The position numbers and the translations under genes are program-made. Under the pieces are notes generated by a model. That model was not told the origin of the DNA and searched no databases. It worked only from the letters and a program-made list of their open reading frames with translations. 16,226 nucleotides of DNA from a bacterium. Its GTDB lineage: Bacteria; Actinomycetota; Acidimicrobiia; Acidimicrobiales; UBA8592. The DNA is taken from NCBI GenBank assembly GCA_002713605.1, contig PATL01000028.1:1-16226 (forward strand). Direction: 5' to 3'. This document shows, piece after piece, positions 6,646-15,909 of the stretch. Within the stretch, counting starts at the first letter, position 1. Each line of letters begins with the position of its first letter.

Positions 6646-8688
6646 ATGGTTAAAAGGTCAGAGGGCGTTCCTTTCAAAGTAGTTTCTGATTTTGAGCCAG
6701 CTGGAGATCAGCCAAATGCAATCAAAAATTTATCTATCGGCATCGAGGCAGGGCAAAAGTTTCAAACTCTGCTTGGTGTCACAGGTTCAGGGAAAAGCGC
6801 CACTATTGCTTGGACGATTGAAAAGGTTCAGAGGCCAACCCTGGTTATGGCCCCAAATAAATCACTTGCCGCTCAGTTAGCGAACGAATTACGAGAATTC
6901 TTTCCAAACAACCGAGTCGAATATTTCGTAAGCTACTACGACTATTACCAACCTGAAGCTTACATACCTTCAAGCGATACCTACATTGAGAAAGACTCCT
7001 CAGTTAACGATGAAATAGATAGACTTCGACACGCATCTACAGCTGCTTTATTAACAAGACGTGACACAATTATCGTTGCATCGGTTTCCTGCATCTATGG
7101 TTTGGGGTCTCCGGAGGAATACATGACCCAACTTCTTGTTGTTCGTAGGGGTCAAGAGTATGACCAGCGAGAGATTCTTAAAAGGCTTGTAGCTATGCAA
7201 TACGATCGCAACGATATGAACCTTGTGAGGGGAACCTTTCGAGTGCGAGGAGGAGTAATTGAAATCCACCCTGCGTACGAAGAGAATGTCTACCAAATAG
7301 AGTTTTTCGGAGATGAAGTAGAAAGGGTTACGGAAGTAAATCCAATTACAGGAGAAGTGATAAATCAGCAATCAGAATTAGTTATATTTCCAGCAACACA
7401 TTATGCAGCAAGTAACGAGCGGATGATCAGGGCTATGAAAGGTATCGAAAAGGAGCTACAAACACAACTGAAAAAATTCAAGGACAATAATCAACTTCTC
7501 GAAGCTCAACGCCTTCGTATGCGAACGGAGCATGACTTAGAGATGATGGATGAGATGGGATTTTGTACTGGGATTGAGAACTATTCAATGCATATTGATG
7601 GTAGGAAATCTGGGGACCCGCCGTTTACTCTTTTGGATTACTTTCCTGATGACTTCCTCTGTGTCATAGATGAATCACATGTTGCAGTGCCTCAGCTACA
7701 TGGACAATATGCTGGCGACCGGCGAAGAAAAGAAACTCTTATCGAGCACGGATTCCGTCTCCCATCGGCTGCTGATAACCGGCCACTAATGTTCGAAGAA
7801 ATAACAAAGCGCTTAAATCAAGTTGTATTCCTGTCAGCTACACCTGGACAATACGAAATAACTGAATCCTCACAAATCGTAGAACAAATTATTAGACCAA
7901 CAGGTTTGATTGATCCAGAGGTAATCGTTAAACCGACTACAGGTCAGATCGACGATTTAATTGAATTAATAAAGCTACGCATAGAGAAAAATGAGCGTGT
8001 ACTCGTTACAACTCTGACAAAGAAAATGTCTGAGGATTTAAGTGACTACCTTCTTGAGATTGGGATAAGGGTTAGGTATTTGCATAGTGATATTGATACG
8101 ATTGAGCGCATAGAAATTTTACGAGATTTACGACTCGGTGAATTTGACGTTCTCGTAGGTATAAATTTGCTTCGCGAGGGGTTGGATCTTCCAGAGGTCT
8201 CTCTCGTGGCAATCCTTGATGCTGACAAAGAAGGTTTTCTAAGAAGCGAAACCTCGCTAATCCAAACGATAGGTCGAGCTGCCCGAAATGTCGGTGGGCA
8301 AGTTGTCATGTATGCCGACCAAGTGACTAATTCAATGCAGCGTGCGATCTCGGAAACAAACCGTAGACGACAAATGCAAATGCACTACAACCAAGCAAAT
8401 GGTATTGATCCAAAAACTATACGGAAGGCTGTAACAGATATTCTGTCTATGATTAGGCCAGCTAACTCTGAAGTTTCCTTACCTAAAAGTGAACAAAGAA
8501 ATTTGCAAAGTCAGTCAAAACATATACGTGACAGCTTTGAGCATTTAGCTGAAGGGCAATTAGAACGACTGATAATGACATTAGAAGAAGAAATGAATGA
8601 AGCTGCTGGCGATTTGCGGTTTGAATATGCTGCCCGACTTAGGGACGAAATTCGAGAGATAAAGCGAGACCTCAAAGATATGAAATGA
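6646..8688 (+). CDS. uvrB: Excinuclease ABC subunit B
   Basis: UvrB is the damage-verifying helicase-like subunit of nucleotide excision repair; it is loaded by UvrA and recruits UvrC. The 680-residue length is typical. Walker A is GVTGSGKS at 44-51. The beta-hairpin that inserts between DNA strands starts at 97 with [10 protein letters not shown]. Walker B is DESH at 342-345. Helicase motif VI is seen near the QTIGRAARN segment. The final 40 residues form the UVR helical hairpin ([23 protein letters not shown]) that contacts UvrC. An in-frame stop at 6634-6636 and lack of other starts fix the ATG at 6646. It follows coaE by nine bases and is separated from uvrA by two unrelated genes. No LexA-type operator is recognisable upstream. 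Confidence 0.99.
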   Translation: MVKRSEGVPFKVVSDFEPAGDQPNAIKNLSIGIEAGQKFQTLLGVTGSGKSATIAWTIEKVQRPTLVMAPNKSLAAQLANELREFFPNNRVEYFVSYYDYYQPEAYIPSSDTYIEKDSSVNDEIDRLRHASTAALLTRRDTIIVASVSCIYGLGSPEEYMTQLLVVRRGQEYDQREILKRLVAMQYDRNDMNLVRGTFRVRGGVIEIHPAYEENVYQIEFFGDEVERVTEVNPITGEVINQQSELVIFPATHYAASNERMIRAMKGIEKELQTQLKKFKDNNQLLEAQRLRMRTEHDLEMMDEMGFCTGIENYSMHIDGRKSGDPPFTLLDYFPDDFLCVIDESHVAVPQLHGQYAGDRRRKETLIEHGFRLPSAADNRPLMFEEITKRLNQVVFLSATPGQYEITESSQIVEQIIRPTGLIDPEVIVKPTTGQIDDLIELIKLRIEKNERVLVTTLTKKMSEDLSDYLLEIGIRVRYLHSDIDTIERIEILRDLRLGEFDVLVGINLLREGLDLPEVSLVAILDADKEGFLRSETSLIQTIGRAARNVGGQVVMYADQVTNSMQRAISETNRRRQMQMHYNQANGIDPKTIRKAVTDILSMIRPANSEVSLPKSEQRNLQSQSKHIRDSFEHLAEGQLERLIMTLEEEMNEAAGDLRFEYAARLRDEIREIKRDLKDMK

Positions 8689-8722
8689 TTTGTGCGACTT
8701 ACCTTTTGTGCATGTAAGGGAA

Positions 8723-8743
8723 TAAAATAATGAAGCAAAGGGA
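8723..8743 (+). promoter_or_regulatory. Possible -10 (TAAAAT) and ribosome binding site (AAGGGA) of the MpaB-like gene
   Basis: TAAAAT at 8723-8728 matches the -10 consensus in five of six bases. AAGGGA at 8738-8743 ends five bases before the ATG at 8749, a good ribosome binding site. A weak TTACCT at 8700-8705 is 17 bases upstream of the -10. The gene could therefore have its own promoter with a short leader. Confidence 0.4.
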
Positions 8744-8748
8744 AATAG

Positions 8749-9627
8749 ATGGGTATCAAAGAACGAGTAACTGCACGTGTTGTAGATCTCTTTTCGCATA
8801 GCGAAAGACCGCTACAAAACACCGAAAAGTATGAAGGCGACCCAGGACTTTTCGGCCCTGACTCAATAAGTTGGGAAGTTCTAGGAGATGTTTCAAGTTT
8901 CGTTGGTGGAATCAGGGCTTTACTAATCCAAGCTGCACATCCTGAGGTTGCTGCCGGAGTTGCTGATCACTCAAGTTACAGAGAAGACCCACTGGGACGT
9001 TTAAGCAGAACAGCCTACTACGTTACATCAATGACCTATGGTGCGATACCCGAAACAGAAGAAGCCATTTCTATGGTTAACTATGCGCACCAACGAGTAT
9101 CTGGGATTTCAGAGCGAGGAAGAGCGTACAGTGCATCAAGCCCGCAATACAGCGCCTGGGTACATAACACTTTAACAAATTCTTTTCTAGAGGCATTTCA
9201 AGTTTTCAAAAGGCCGGTTACAGAAGTAGAAGCAGATCAATTTGTAACAGAACAAGCGTTAATAGGCGAGCGAATGGGGGCAGATCCGTTACCGAAGACT
9301 GCTCACGAGCTTAACGAATGGGTTAATTCTCATCCTGACTTGGCTGATTCAAAAGCGTTGCGTGAAGCAATAGAATTTCTTAAAAATCCTCCGCTTTCAC
9401 GAACAGAGTCAATTGGGTATCGAATACTCCAGCGTGCTGCAGCAACAACTATTGAACCAGACTTACGAATGCTACTCGGACTGAAGTCATCGAAATTGAA
9501 CTTGTATATGGGCAAAACATTAATTCGTGGACTCAGATGGGCTCTGAAATATAGCCCCTCTTGGAAAGCTGCCTTAACAAGAAGCAAAGCTGATTTTGAT
9601 TATAAATTATTCAGAAGCGATGTATAG
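8749..9627 (+). CDS. MpaB/DUF2236-family putative haem-dependent oxygenase
   Basis: This 292-residue protein resembles the MPAB_Lcp catalytic family (DUF2236), which includes the fungal oxygenase MpaB and the bacterial rubber oxygenase Lcp. The family pattern is visible. FGPDSISWEVLGD at 35-47 is followed by GGIRALLIQAAHP at 53-65, with H64. H74 and the PLGRLSRT segment come next, then the WVH triplet ending at H139. Conserved histidines in this family include haem ligands and catalytic residues. No signal peptide or Tat motif is seen, unlike secreted Lcp, so a cytosolic enzyme is likely. The substrate is unknown. A ribosome binding site AAGGGA precedes the ATG by five bases. It lies 60 bases after uvrB and converges with the hydrolase gene 21 bases away. 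Placement between uvrB and uvrA gives no clear clue to function. Confidence 0.88.
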   Translation: MGIKERVTARVVDLFSHSERPLQNTEKYEGDPGLFGPDSISWEVLGDVSSFVGGIRALLIQAAHPEVAAGVADHSSYREDPLGRLSRTAYYVTSMTYGAIPETEEAISMVNYAHQRVSGISERGRAYSASSPQYSAWVHNTLTNSFLEAFQVFKRPVTEVEADQFVTEQALIGERMGADPLPKTAHELNEWVNSHPDLADSKALREAIEFLKNPPLSRTESIGYRILQRAAATTIEPDLRMLLGLKSSKLNLYMGKTLIRGLRWALKYSPSWKAALTRSKADFDYKLFRSDV

Positions 9628-9648
9628 CTCTCGGTGATTTTAGATACA

Positions 9649-10305
9649 TTAATCAGTCGTCGAAACAAGGTCTAGGAGAAAGTCTATCACTAACTCTGGT
9701 TTGCTAAGAAATGGAGAGTGACCGCATTCCCATTCGATGACTTTGTCAGCCTTCTTCGCCATAGCGTATTGGAGTTTAGGGGGGATAGCCTCATCTCTTC
9801 GACAAACGATGTATGTTGAGTGCTTCTCGCGCCATGCTTCTCCTATTCCCTTAGCCCCCGCCACAATAGGAAAAGGGCGCAAAAGTTCCGTTGAGGCTTC
9901 TGCTAGATTTGGGTCGACATCTGCGTAGAAGGCAGAAATTGCAGAGCCTTTCTTAACTTCAGAGATAAGGTTCTCATCCACATCAATTTGAATCTTTGAA
10001 CCGTCAAGCTGCATTGATTCCCCAGGTTCTAGAAGTATTGCACTGAGATAAATTAGCTGCTCAACATTCCGTTTAGCTTCAGCGGCACTAGAAATTACAA
10101 TGCCACCATAACTATGTCCGAGCAGTATTACCTGATTGTCAATACCGTCTAGGGCATGTGAAACGGAAGCTATATCGTCTTTAACGCCTGTGAATGGCAA
10201 ATTTAAAGAATGGGTATCAACCCCTTCGTTATTTAGTGCCTTCTCAACGAAATCCCAACACCAAGACCCATGCCAGGCGCCGTGAACCAGCAGAATAGAC
10301 TTCAT
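9649..10305 (-). CDS. Alpha/beta hydrolase, esterase-like
   Basis: This compact 218-residue alpha/beta hydrolase has its catalytic triad visible. The nucleophile is S65 in GHSYGG, the acid is probably D171 in VCRRDEAIPP, and the base is H196 in ECGHSPFL. The oxyanion-hole region is VHGAWHGSWCW at residues 7-17. That signature and the small cap fit the group of short plant-like and actinobacterial esterases (salicylate-esterase or EstC type). Substrate is unknown; hydroxynitrile lyase-like chemistry cannot be excluded. No signal peptide is present. It is the only minus-strand gene here, converging on the MpaB-like gene and divergent from uvrA. The ATG at 10303-10305 is preceded, on its own strand, by an in-frame TAG 12 bases upstream and no properly spaced ribosome binding site (a GGAG sits 12 bases away). 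Confidence 0.93.
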   Translation of the reverse strand: MKSILLVHGAWHGSWCWDFVEKALNNEGVDTHSLNLPFTGVKDDIASVSHALDGIDNQVILLGHSYGGIVISSAAEAKRNVEQLIYLSAILLEPGESMQLDGSKIQIDVDENLISEVKKGSAISAFYADVDPNLAEASTELLRPFPIVAGAKGIGEAWREKHSTYIVCRRDEAIPPKLQYAMAKKADKVIEWECGHSPFLSKPELVIDFLLDLVSTTD

Positions 10306-10311
10306 GAATAT

Positions 10312-10317
10312 ATACTA
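10312..10317 (-). promoter_or_regulatory. Candidate -10 element (TAGTAT, minus strand) for the hydrolase
   Basis: On the minus strand TAGTAT lies six bases before the hydrolase ATG and fits TANNNT. Initiation seven bases downstream would give a leaderless mRNA. It also serves as an in-frame stop. No -35 box of good quality is visible. Confidence 0.35.
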
Positions 10318-10364
10318 CTCCATAGTAAATGGGCCAGAATAATGTACTTATGAAATTGGTTGAT

Positions 10365-10370
10365 TAAATT
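10365..10370 (+). promoter_or_regulatory. Candidate -10 element (TAAATT) for uvrA
   Basis: TAAATT fits TANNNT and lies six bases before the uvrA ATG, with no convincing Shine-Dalgarno between. Its first three bases are an in-frame stop. The 71-base interval between the hydrolase and uvrA must hold both divergent promoters. No LexA-type inverted repeat was found in it. Confidence 0.35.
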
Positions 10371-10376
10371 AAGAAT

Positions 10377-13250
10377 ATGGCTGAAAATCTCGTTGTAAAA
10401 GGAGCTAGAGAGCATAATCTCAAAGCTGTGGATATAGAACTTCCGCGTGACAAGCTGATTGTTTTTACAGGAATTTCTGGTTCAGGTAAATCATCTCTCG
10501 CTTTCGATACGATCTATGCAGAAGGGCAACGACGTTATGTGGAGTCATTGTCTGCGTATGCACGTCAATTTCTAGGGCAGATGGATAAACCCGATGTGGA
10601 CTTCATAGAAGGGTTGTCTCCTGCTATTTCAATAGATCAAAAGAGTGCGAGCAGGAATCCTCGTTCAACGGTTGGGACGATAACAGAGGTGTATGACTAC
10701 TTAAGACTTCTTTTCGCAAGAATAGGAATACCTCACGACCCAGAAACAGGAGAAAAGCTCGTTCGCCAAACTCCACAACAGATCGTTGATAGGGTAATGG
10801 AACTCAATAATGAAGAGCGTTTTCAAATACTGGCTCCCGTTGTTAGGGGTCGAAAGGGTAGTTACGACACGCTTGTTACGGATCTAGCAGGACAGGGGTT
10901 CACTCGAGCGGTCATAGACGGTGAAATGGTCAACTTGAATGATGTGGCTGGAACCAATGATGATGGGACCCCGGTGCTTCAACTTGAGCGTTATGAAATG
11001 CATGACATCTCTGTGATTGTTGATCGGCTCGTGATGCGTGACGGCATCAATAGAAGATTGACAGATTCAATAGAAACTGCATTGAAGCTTGCGGATGGCG
11101 TGATGCAAGTCGAAATTCTCAAGGAAAAGAAACAATCGGAATTTCTTACCTTTTCAATCCATTTCAGTCGGCCCAGTGACGGAAAATCTTTTGAAGAATT
11201 AGAGCCACGCAATTTCAGTTTTAATTCCCCGTATGGCGCCTGTGTCTCGTGTGATGGATTGGGAACGCGTTTTGAGGTGGATTCACAATTAGTAGTCCCT
11301 AACCCAGATTTGACACTTTCGGAGGGGGCCATCGCACCATGGTCCACTGGAAGAAGTAAATATTTTCAACTGCTCCTTACATCAGTCGCAGAGCAAAATG
11401 AAATCCCAATGGATGCCCCATGGAAAAGACTATCTTCCAAATCTAAAAAAATGATCCTGCAAGGTGTCGGAAAGAAAAGAATCACCGTTACTTATACAAA
11501 CCGGTTTGGAAGAACAAGAAACTTTCAAGCGACTTTTGAAGGAGTTATACCTAACCTCCGCCGCCGTCATAGAGAAGCAGATACCGATAAACAAAGAGAA
11601 CAAATTGAGGGCTATATGCGGCAAATACCATGCCCTGATTGCAATGGCGACCGTTTAAAGCCATTGTCACTTGCAGTAACCATCAACAAGCTAAGTATAG
11701 CTGACCTTTGCAATATGAGCATAAAAGAGGCAGCGGTCAGAATTAGCAAAATTAAGTTAAACAAACGAGATGAAATGATAGCCGCACCTATCCTGAAAGA
11801 AATAAATTCACGCATGGGTTTCCTGCTGGACGTAGGGCTGGAATACCTCTCGTTACATAGGGCCGCAAGCACCTTATCAGGAGGTGAAGCGCAACGAATA
11901 CGTTTAGCATCGCAAATAGGCTCAGGCCTTGTAGGAGTGCTGTACGTCTTAGATGAACCATCAATCGGCTTGCATCAGAGAGACAACAAAAGATTGATTG
12001 AAACTCTTGAGCGACTTCGAGATATTGGAAATAGCGTCTTGGTCGTTGAACACGATGAAGAAACAATATGTGTTGCTGACCATATTGTTGATATAGGGCC
12101 TGGAGCAGGCGAACACGGAGGGGTAATTGTCCACTCAGGCTCCGTTTCGCAATTGAGAAAAAATAAGAACTCAATAACCGGTCAATATATCTCTGGTAAA
12201 CGATTAATTTCTACACCACAGGAACGAAGAGCTCCTAGCGGTCAATGGATCAAAATTAAAGGAGCAAGAGAACATAATCTAAAAAATATAGACGTTGAAA
12301 TACCACTAGGTTGCTTCGTCTCTGTGACGGGAGTATCCGGCTCTGGAAAATCCACGCTGGTCAATGACATCCTCTATAGGGCACTAATGCAGCAGATATA
12401 TAAATCAAAGGTTGCACCAGGATTGCATACTCGCATTGAAGGATTAGAGTCACTTGACAAAGTAATAAATATTGACCAGCAACCCATAGGAAGAACGCCT
12501 AGGTCAAACCCTGCAACCTACACCGGCGTATTCGATAACGTTAGAAAGCTCTTTGCACAAACGACAGAATCAAAAGTAAGGGGTTACCTGCCAGGCAGAT
12601 TCTCATTTAACGTGAAAGGCGGAAGGTGCGAAGCATGTTCTGGGGATGGCACAATTAAGATTGAGATGCATTTCCTGCCGGATGTCTACGTTCCTTGTGA
12701 GGTTTGCAATGGGGCAAGGTACAACAGAGACACTTTGGATGTTCACTTCAAAGGTAAAAACATCGCCGATATTTTGAACATGCCCTGTGAGGTAGCCTTA
12801 GAATTCTTTGAGAACCAGCCACCAATCGTTCGCCATATGCAAACGTTAGTAGACGTCGGCCTCGGCTATGTCCGCTTAGGACAACCGGCCCCTACTCTTT
12901 CAGGTGGTGAGGCGCAACGAGTGAAACTCGCAAGCGAGCTCGCCAAACGATCTACAGGGCATACAATGTATATCCTTGATGAACCAACAACAGGTTTACA
13001 TTTTGAAGATGTAAATAAGTTATTGACTGTCCTCAGACGACTAGTTGACCAAGGGAACACAATTGTCGTCATTGAACATAATCTTGATGTCATTAAATCG
13101 TCTGACTGGGTTATCGACCTAGGGCCCAACGGAGGAGATGGGGGAGGAACGGTTATCGCTGAGGGGACTCCAGAAAAGGTGGCAAAAACACGAGCAAGTT
13201 TCACAGGAGAATTTCTTAGACCTATTCTTAATAAAGCGGGAACTCTCTAA
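10377..13250 (+). CDS. uvrA: Excinuclease ABC subunit A
   Basis: UvrA is the damage-sensing ATPase that dimerises, finds DNA lesions and loads UvrB. The 957-residue protein has the full tandem ABC layout. The first Walker A is GISGSGKS at 32-39 and the second GVSGSGKS at 652-659. ABC signatures LSGGEAQ occur at 500-506 and 841-847, each followed by a Walker B ([11 protein letters not shown] and [11 protein letters not shown]). The first zinc module uses C289, C292, C419 and C422; the second uses C751, C754, C774 and C777. The UvrB-binding and insertion regions lie between residues about 120 and 400. An in-frame TAA at 10365 and no other start codon fix the ATG. It is divergent from the hydrolase and followed 37 bases later by uvrC. 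No truncation or missing motif is apparent. Confidence 0.99.
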   Translation: MAENLVVKGAREHNLKAVDIELPRDKLIVFTGISGSGKSSLAFDTIYAEGQRRYVESLSAYARQFLGQMDKPDVDFIEGLSPAISIDQKSASRNPRSTVGTITEVYDYLRLLFARIGIPHDPETGEKLVRQTPQQIVDRVMELNNEERFQILAPVVRGRKGSYDTLVTDLAGQGFTRAVIDGEMVNLNDVAGTNDDGTPVLQLERYEMHDISVIVDRLVMRDGINRRLTDSIETALKLADGVMQVEILKEKKQSEFLTFSIHFSRPSDGKSFEELEPRNFSFNSPYGACVSCDGLGTRFEVDSQLVVPNPDLTLSEGAIAPWSTGRSKYFQLLLTSVAEQNEIPMDAPWKRLSSKSKKMILQGVGKKRITVTYTNRFGRTRNFQATFEGVIPNLRRRHREADTDKQREQIEGYMRQIPCPDCNGDRLKPLSLAVTINKLSIADLCNMSIKEAAVRISKIKLNKRDEMIAAPILKEINSRMGFLLDVGLEYLSLHRAASTLSGGEAQRIRLASQIGSGLVGVLYVLDEPSIGLHQRDNKRLIETLERLRDIGNSVLVVEHDEETICVADHIVDIGPGAGEHGGVIVHSGSVSQLRKNKNSITGQYISGKRLISTPQERRAPSGQWIKIKGAREHNLKNIDVEIPLGCFVSVTGVSGSGKSTLVNDILYRALMQQIYKSKVAPGLHTRIEGLESLDKVINIDQQPIGRTPRSNPATYTGVFDNVRKLFAQTTESKVRGYLPGRFSFNVKGGRCEACSGDGTIKIEMHFLPDVYVPCEVCNGARYNRDTLDVHFKGKNIADILNMPCEVALEFFENQPPIVRHMQTLVDVGLGYVRLGQPAPTLSGGEAQRVKLASELAKRSTGHTMYILDEPTTGLHFEDVNKLLTVLRRLVDQGNTIVVIEHNLDVIKSSDWVIDLGPNGGDGGGTVIAEGTPEKVAKTRASFTGEFLRPILNKAGTL

Positions 13251-13278
13251 ATAATTAAATAAACAGCAAACATCACCT

Positions 13279-13287
13279 AGGAAAAGG
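13279..13287 (+). promoter_or_regulatory. Purine-rich ribosome binding site of uvrC
   Basis: AGGAAAAGG directly precedes the uvrC ATG; the AGGAA core is four bases upstream. It is one of the clearest Shine-Dalgarno sites in the window and contrasts with uvrA and uvrB, which have none. Confidence 0.55.
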
Positions 13288-15156
13288 ATGATAACTAAAC
13301 CAGATTCACAGCTAATCCCAAGTACTCCGGGCTCTTATCAGTTTAAAGATGCATTCGACCGAGTGATCTATGTAGGGAAAGCTAAAGTATTAAGATCCAG
13401 AATAAATTCATACTTTCAGCCAATTGAAAAGCTCCACTCTAGAACACAACAAATGATTCAGGAGGCAGTAAGCGTTGAATGGATACAAGTCCAAAATGAA
13501 GTTGAAGCGTTAATACTTGAACACAGTTTGATACAGGAACACCAACCCCGATTTAACGTTCGTCTACGCGATGATAAGAGCTACCCATTTCTTGTAGTCA
13601 CAACAGCTGACGAATGGCCGAGGGCAATGCTAACACGAGGAAAACTAAAAAAAGGCAACAGGTATTTTGGTCCGTATGTGGAAGTTAAAGCGATCAGAGA
13701 CACCCTAGATCTCCTGCAGAGAACCTTTCCCTTAAGGACATGCACAGAGAATAAATACAGTCGGCACGAAAAACTGCAGAAACCATGCCTTGAATTTCAT
13801 ATAAAAAAATGTTGTGGCCCATGCGTTGACAATGTCTCAGTGGAGGAATATCAGCAATTAGTAAGAGACTTATTGCGTTTCCTTGAGGGGCATACGGATG
13901 ATGTCGTTGAAGATATACTTTCGCAAATGAATACTGCCGCCGAAGAACAGGATTTCGAAAGGGCAGCACGCTTCAGGGACAAATTGTTTAATGTTCAAAA
14001 GGCTGCAGAAAAGCAAGTAATGGTGGGTACGCGATCAGAAGATTTTGATGTCGTTACGTACGTTGACGATGAGTTTGAAGCGGCTGCACACGCCTTCTTT
14101 GTGCGTAACGGACGTGTATTAGGTCAGCGGTCGTTTATTTTGGACAAAGCAGAAAACTTGCCTACTGGAGTACTTCAGTCACGAATACTGGAGAAACTCT
14201 ACATAGAAAATAACCCTTTGGGCAGCCCTAAAGCGATATACGTCGGAACCGAACCTCATAATAAAGACTTCTATGAAACATGGCTTAGTGGGGAGCGTGG
14301 TTCAAAAGTTCAAATTCGTGTTCCCCAAAAAGGTACTAAAAAGACCTTAATGGAAACTGTGCGCCTTAACGCTGAAGACGCATTCAAACGTCATCGCCTA
14401 AAAAGACTAGGTGATCATAACAGTAGGTCGAAAGCACTAAATGACATACAGAAGTTTCTTAATCTTCCAAATTCTCCTTTACGGATCGAATGCTACGACA
14501 TGAGCCACCTGCAGGGCAGCAATTACGTAGGCTCAATGGTCGTCATGGAAGATGCAATTTTGAAAAAGAAAGACTACAGGAAATTTAAGATTAAAACTAT
14601 TGATGGAAATGATGATTATGCTGCGATGGCTGAAGTAGTTCGAAGAAGGTTGCTGAATTTACTGAAAGAGGAAAGCAATCAAAGTAACGACGCATCGAGT
14701 TTCTCTTACCCCCCTCAGCTGCTTTTAGTTGATGGAGGAAAAGGTCAACTATCAGCCACTGTTGCGGTACTAAAAGAGCTCAATCTTTTTGACCGGATAC
14801 CTATAGCCGCACTTGCCAAGCGAAACGAAGAACTATTTCTTCCTGGTAAATCAGAACCAGTTATCCTTCCACGAAATTCAGAATCTTTATATTTGTTGCA
14901 AAGAATTCGTGATGAAAGCCACCGGTTCGCAATTACTTACCACCGTCAACTCAGAAAAAAAGCCATGAAGGGCTCAATCCTTGATGAAGTTAGTGGACTC
15001 GGTCCCTCCAGAAAGGCACGATTGATCAAGGAATTCGGAAGCATCAATAAAATTAGGCAAGCGACGCTGGAAGACCTTTTGGAATTGACGTGGCTACCAG
15101 AGGCAGTTGCTAAATCTGTTTATCAAAAATGTTCAAACCCCAATAGAGTCACGTGA
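13288..15156 (+). CDS. uvrC: Excinuclease ABC subunit C
   Basis: UvrC makes both incisions around a lesion held by UvrB. The 622-residue length is typical. Residues 11-90 form the GIY-YIG nuclease for the 3' cut: GSY at 15-17, YVGKAK at 28-33, R38, and E78 in EALILE. A UVR hairpin that contacts UvrB lies at about 206-241 (EEQDFERAARFRDKL). The RNase H-like nuclease for the 5' cut has D404 in ECYDMSHLQG, D482 in LLVDGGKGQ and H545 in DESHRF. The last 60 residues form a tandem helix-hairpin-helix (VSGLGPSRKARLIKEFGS). A cysteine-rich patch (CLEFHIKKCCGPC) near residues 167-180 matches the conserved Cys region of the family. The end overlaps the next methyltransferase gene by four bases (GTGA). 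It lies 37 bases after uvrA, probably on the same transcript. Confidence 0.99.
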   Translation: MITKPDSQLIPSTPGSYQFKDAFDRVIYVGKAKVLRSRINSYFQPIEKLHSRTQQMIQEAVSVEWIQVQNEVEALILEHSLIQEHQPRFNVRLRDDKSYPFLVVTTADEWPRAMLTRGKLKKGNRYFGPYVEVKAIRDTLDLLQRTFPLRTCTENKYSRHEKLQKPCLEFHIKKCCGPCVDNVSVEEYQQLVRDLLRFLEGHTDDVVEDILSQMNTAAEEQDFERAARFRDKLFNVQKAAEKQVMVGTRSEDFDVVTYVDDEFEAAAHAFFVRNGRVLGQRSFILDKAENLPTGVLQSRILEKLYIENNPLGSPKAIYVGTEPHNKDFYETWLSGERGSKVQIRVPQKGTKKTLMETVRLNAEDAFKRHRLKRLGDHNSRSKALNDIQKFLNLPNSPLRIECYDMSHLQGSNYVGSMVVMEDAILKKKDYRKFKIKTIDGNDDYAAMAEVVRRRLLNLLKEESNQSNDASSFSYPPQLLLVDGGKGQLSATVAVLKELNLFDRIPIAALAKRNEELFLPGKSEPVILPRNSESLYLLQRIRDESHRFAITYHRQLRKKAMKGSILDEVSGLGPSRKARLIKEFGSINKIRQATLEDLLELTWLPEAVAKSVYQKCSNPNRVT

Positions 15157-15869
15157 GTAATTCCCCACAGAATGCAAAAAACATTTGGGACAAGCTCAGC
15201 GAATGGTGGATTAGGAGCATCGAGAATAACGAATCAACAGAATATGTCGAAATGATTGTTCCGCTGATCGAGGGTATTCTCTCTCAGAAAAAAAACATTC
15301 TTGATATTGGTACCGGAACCGGCCTCGTGGCCCAAGAGACGAGAAAAATCGCAGAGCATGCGACAATAATCGGAGGGGATATCTCTATAAGGCAATTAGG
15401 CTATGCCAAAGAAATAACTAACGGTGTTCAATTTGTTCAACACAGTATTGACCAAATGCCCTTCAAAGATGAAAAATTTGATGCAGTAATATGCTCAATG
15501 GTTATTGAGCACGTAGAAAGCCTCCTGGAAGCTGTATCTGAAATTGCAAGAGTTTTAGAAAAGGATGGAATACTTCTGATAATCATGAATCATCCAGTTT
15601 TTCAATCCCCAGGAAGTGGACCTGCCAATTTATACAGCCACGACCGTGATGCCATTTGGGAAATAGGCGAGTACCTTACTGAATCAACCGAAATAGAAAA
15701 AATAACTCCTGACCATGATGTGCTATACGCGCACCGGACCCTCAGTACTTACTTCAACGCACTCTCCAGTGAAAACTTCATGATTAAGAAAGTCATAGAA
15801 AAACCCATAGAATCAGAACTTTCCGGAATTCCGGAACTTCTAATCCTCTTATGTAAAAAACTACAGTAA
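15153..15869 (+). CDS. Class I SAM-dependent methyltransferase overlapping uvrC
   Basis: This 238-residue protein has a Methyltransf_11-like Rossmann core. Motif I is LDIGTGTG at residues 50-57, the acidic residue after beta2 is D76 in GGDIS, and FDAVICSMVIEHVE is the post-II to motif III region. An IARVLEKDGILLIIMNHPVF segment follows, typical of small-molecule or quinone/lipid methyltransferases, but the substrate cannot be assigned. The N-terminal 45 residues are helical and contain an aromatic patch (WDKLSEWW). The GTG start lies within the uvrC stop as GTGA with only a weak AGAG upstream, so translation is likely coupled to uvrC. It differs in sequence from the methyltransferase after polA, so the two are not a recent duplicate. 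It is followed by 40 bases and then rapZ. Confidence 0.9.
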   Translation: MSNSPQNAKNIWDKLSEWWIRSIENNESTEYVEMIVPLIEGILSQKKNILDIGTGTGLVAQETRKIAEHATIIGGDISIRQLGYAKEITNGVQFVQHSIDQMPFKDEKFDAVICSMVIEHVESLLEAVSEIARVLEKDGILLIIMNHPVFQSPGSGPANLYSHDRDAIWEIGEYLTESTEIEKITPDHDVLYAHRTLSTYFNALSSENFMIKKVIEKPIESELSGIPELLILLCKKLQ

Positions 15870-15898
15870 GGGTAAGAAAACTGCAGCTTAGATACAGC

Positions 15899-15904
15899 TA
15901 GAAT
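15899..15904 (+). promoter_or_regulatory. Candidate -10 element (TAGAAT) for rapZ
   Basis: TAGAAT matches the -10 consensus in five of six bases and lies five bases before the rapZ ATG. This is suitable for a leaderless transcript beginning at or beside the A of the start codon. No ribosome binding site or -35 box is apparent in the short gap after the methyltransferase. Confidence 0.4.
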
Positions 15905-15909
15905 TAAAT

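Noticed and set aside
8698..8718. Hairpin CTTAC/GTAAG after uvrB as a terminator
   Set aside because: Five AT-rich pairs with an 11-base loop and no following T-run; too weak to call.
9628..9648. Bidirectional terminator between the convergent MpaB-like and hydrolase genes
   Set aside because: Only 21 bases separate the stop codons and no inverted repeat is visible there.
10306..10376. Search for a LexA/SOS operator before uvrA (also before uvrB and uvrC)
   Set aside because: No CGAAC-N4-GTTCG-like inverted repeat is present. CGAAACGTGTAAAC before uvrB is only superficially similar.
11464..11658. Short plus-strand open frame inside uvrA (and another at 6692-6880 inside uvrB)
   Set aside because: They run in an alternative frame of well-conserved coding sequence and show no independent evidence.
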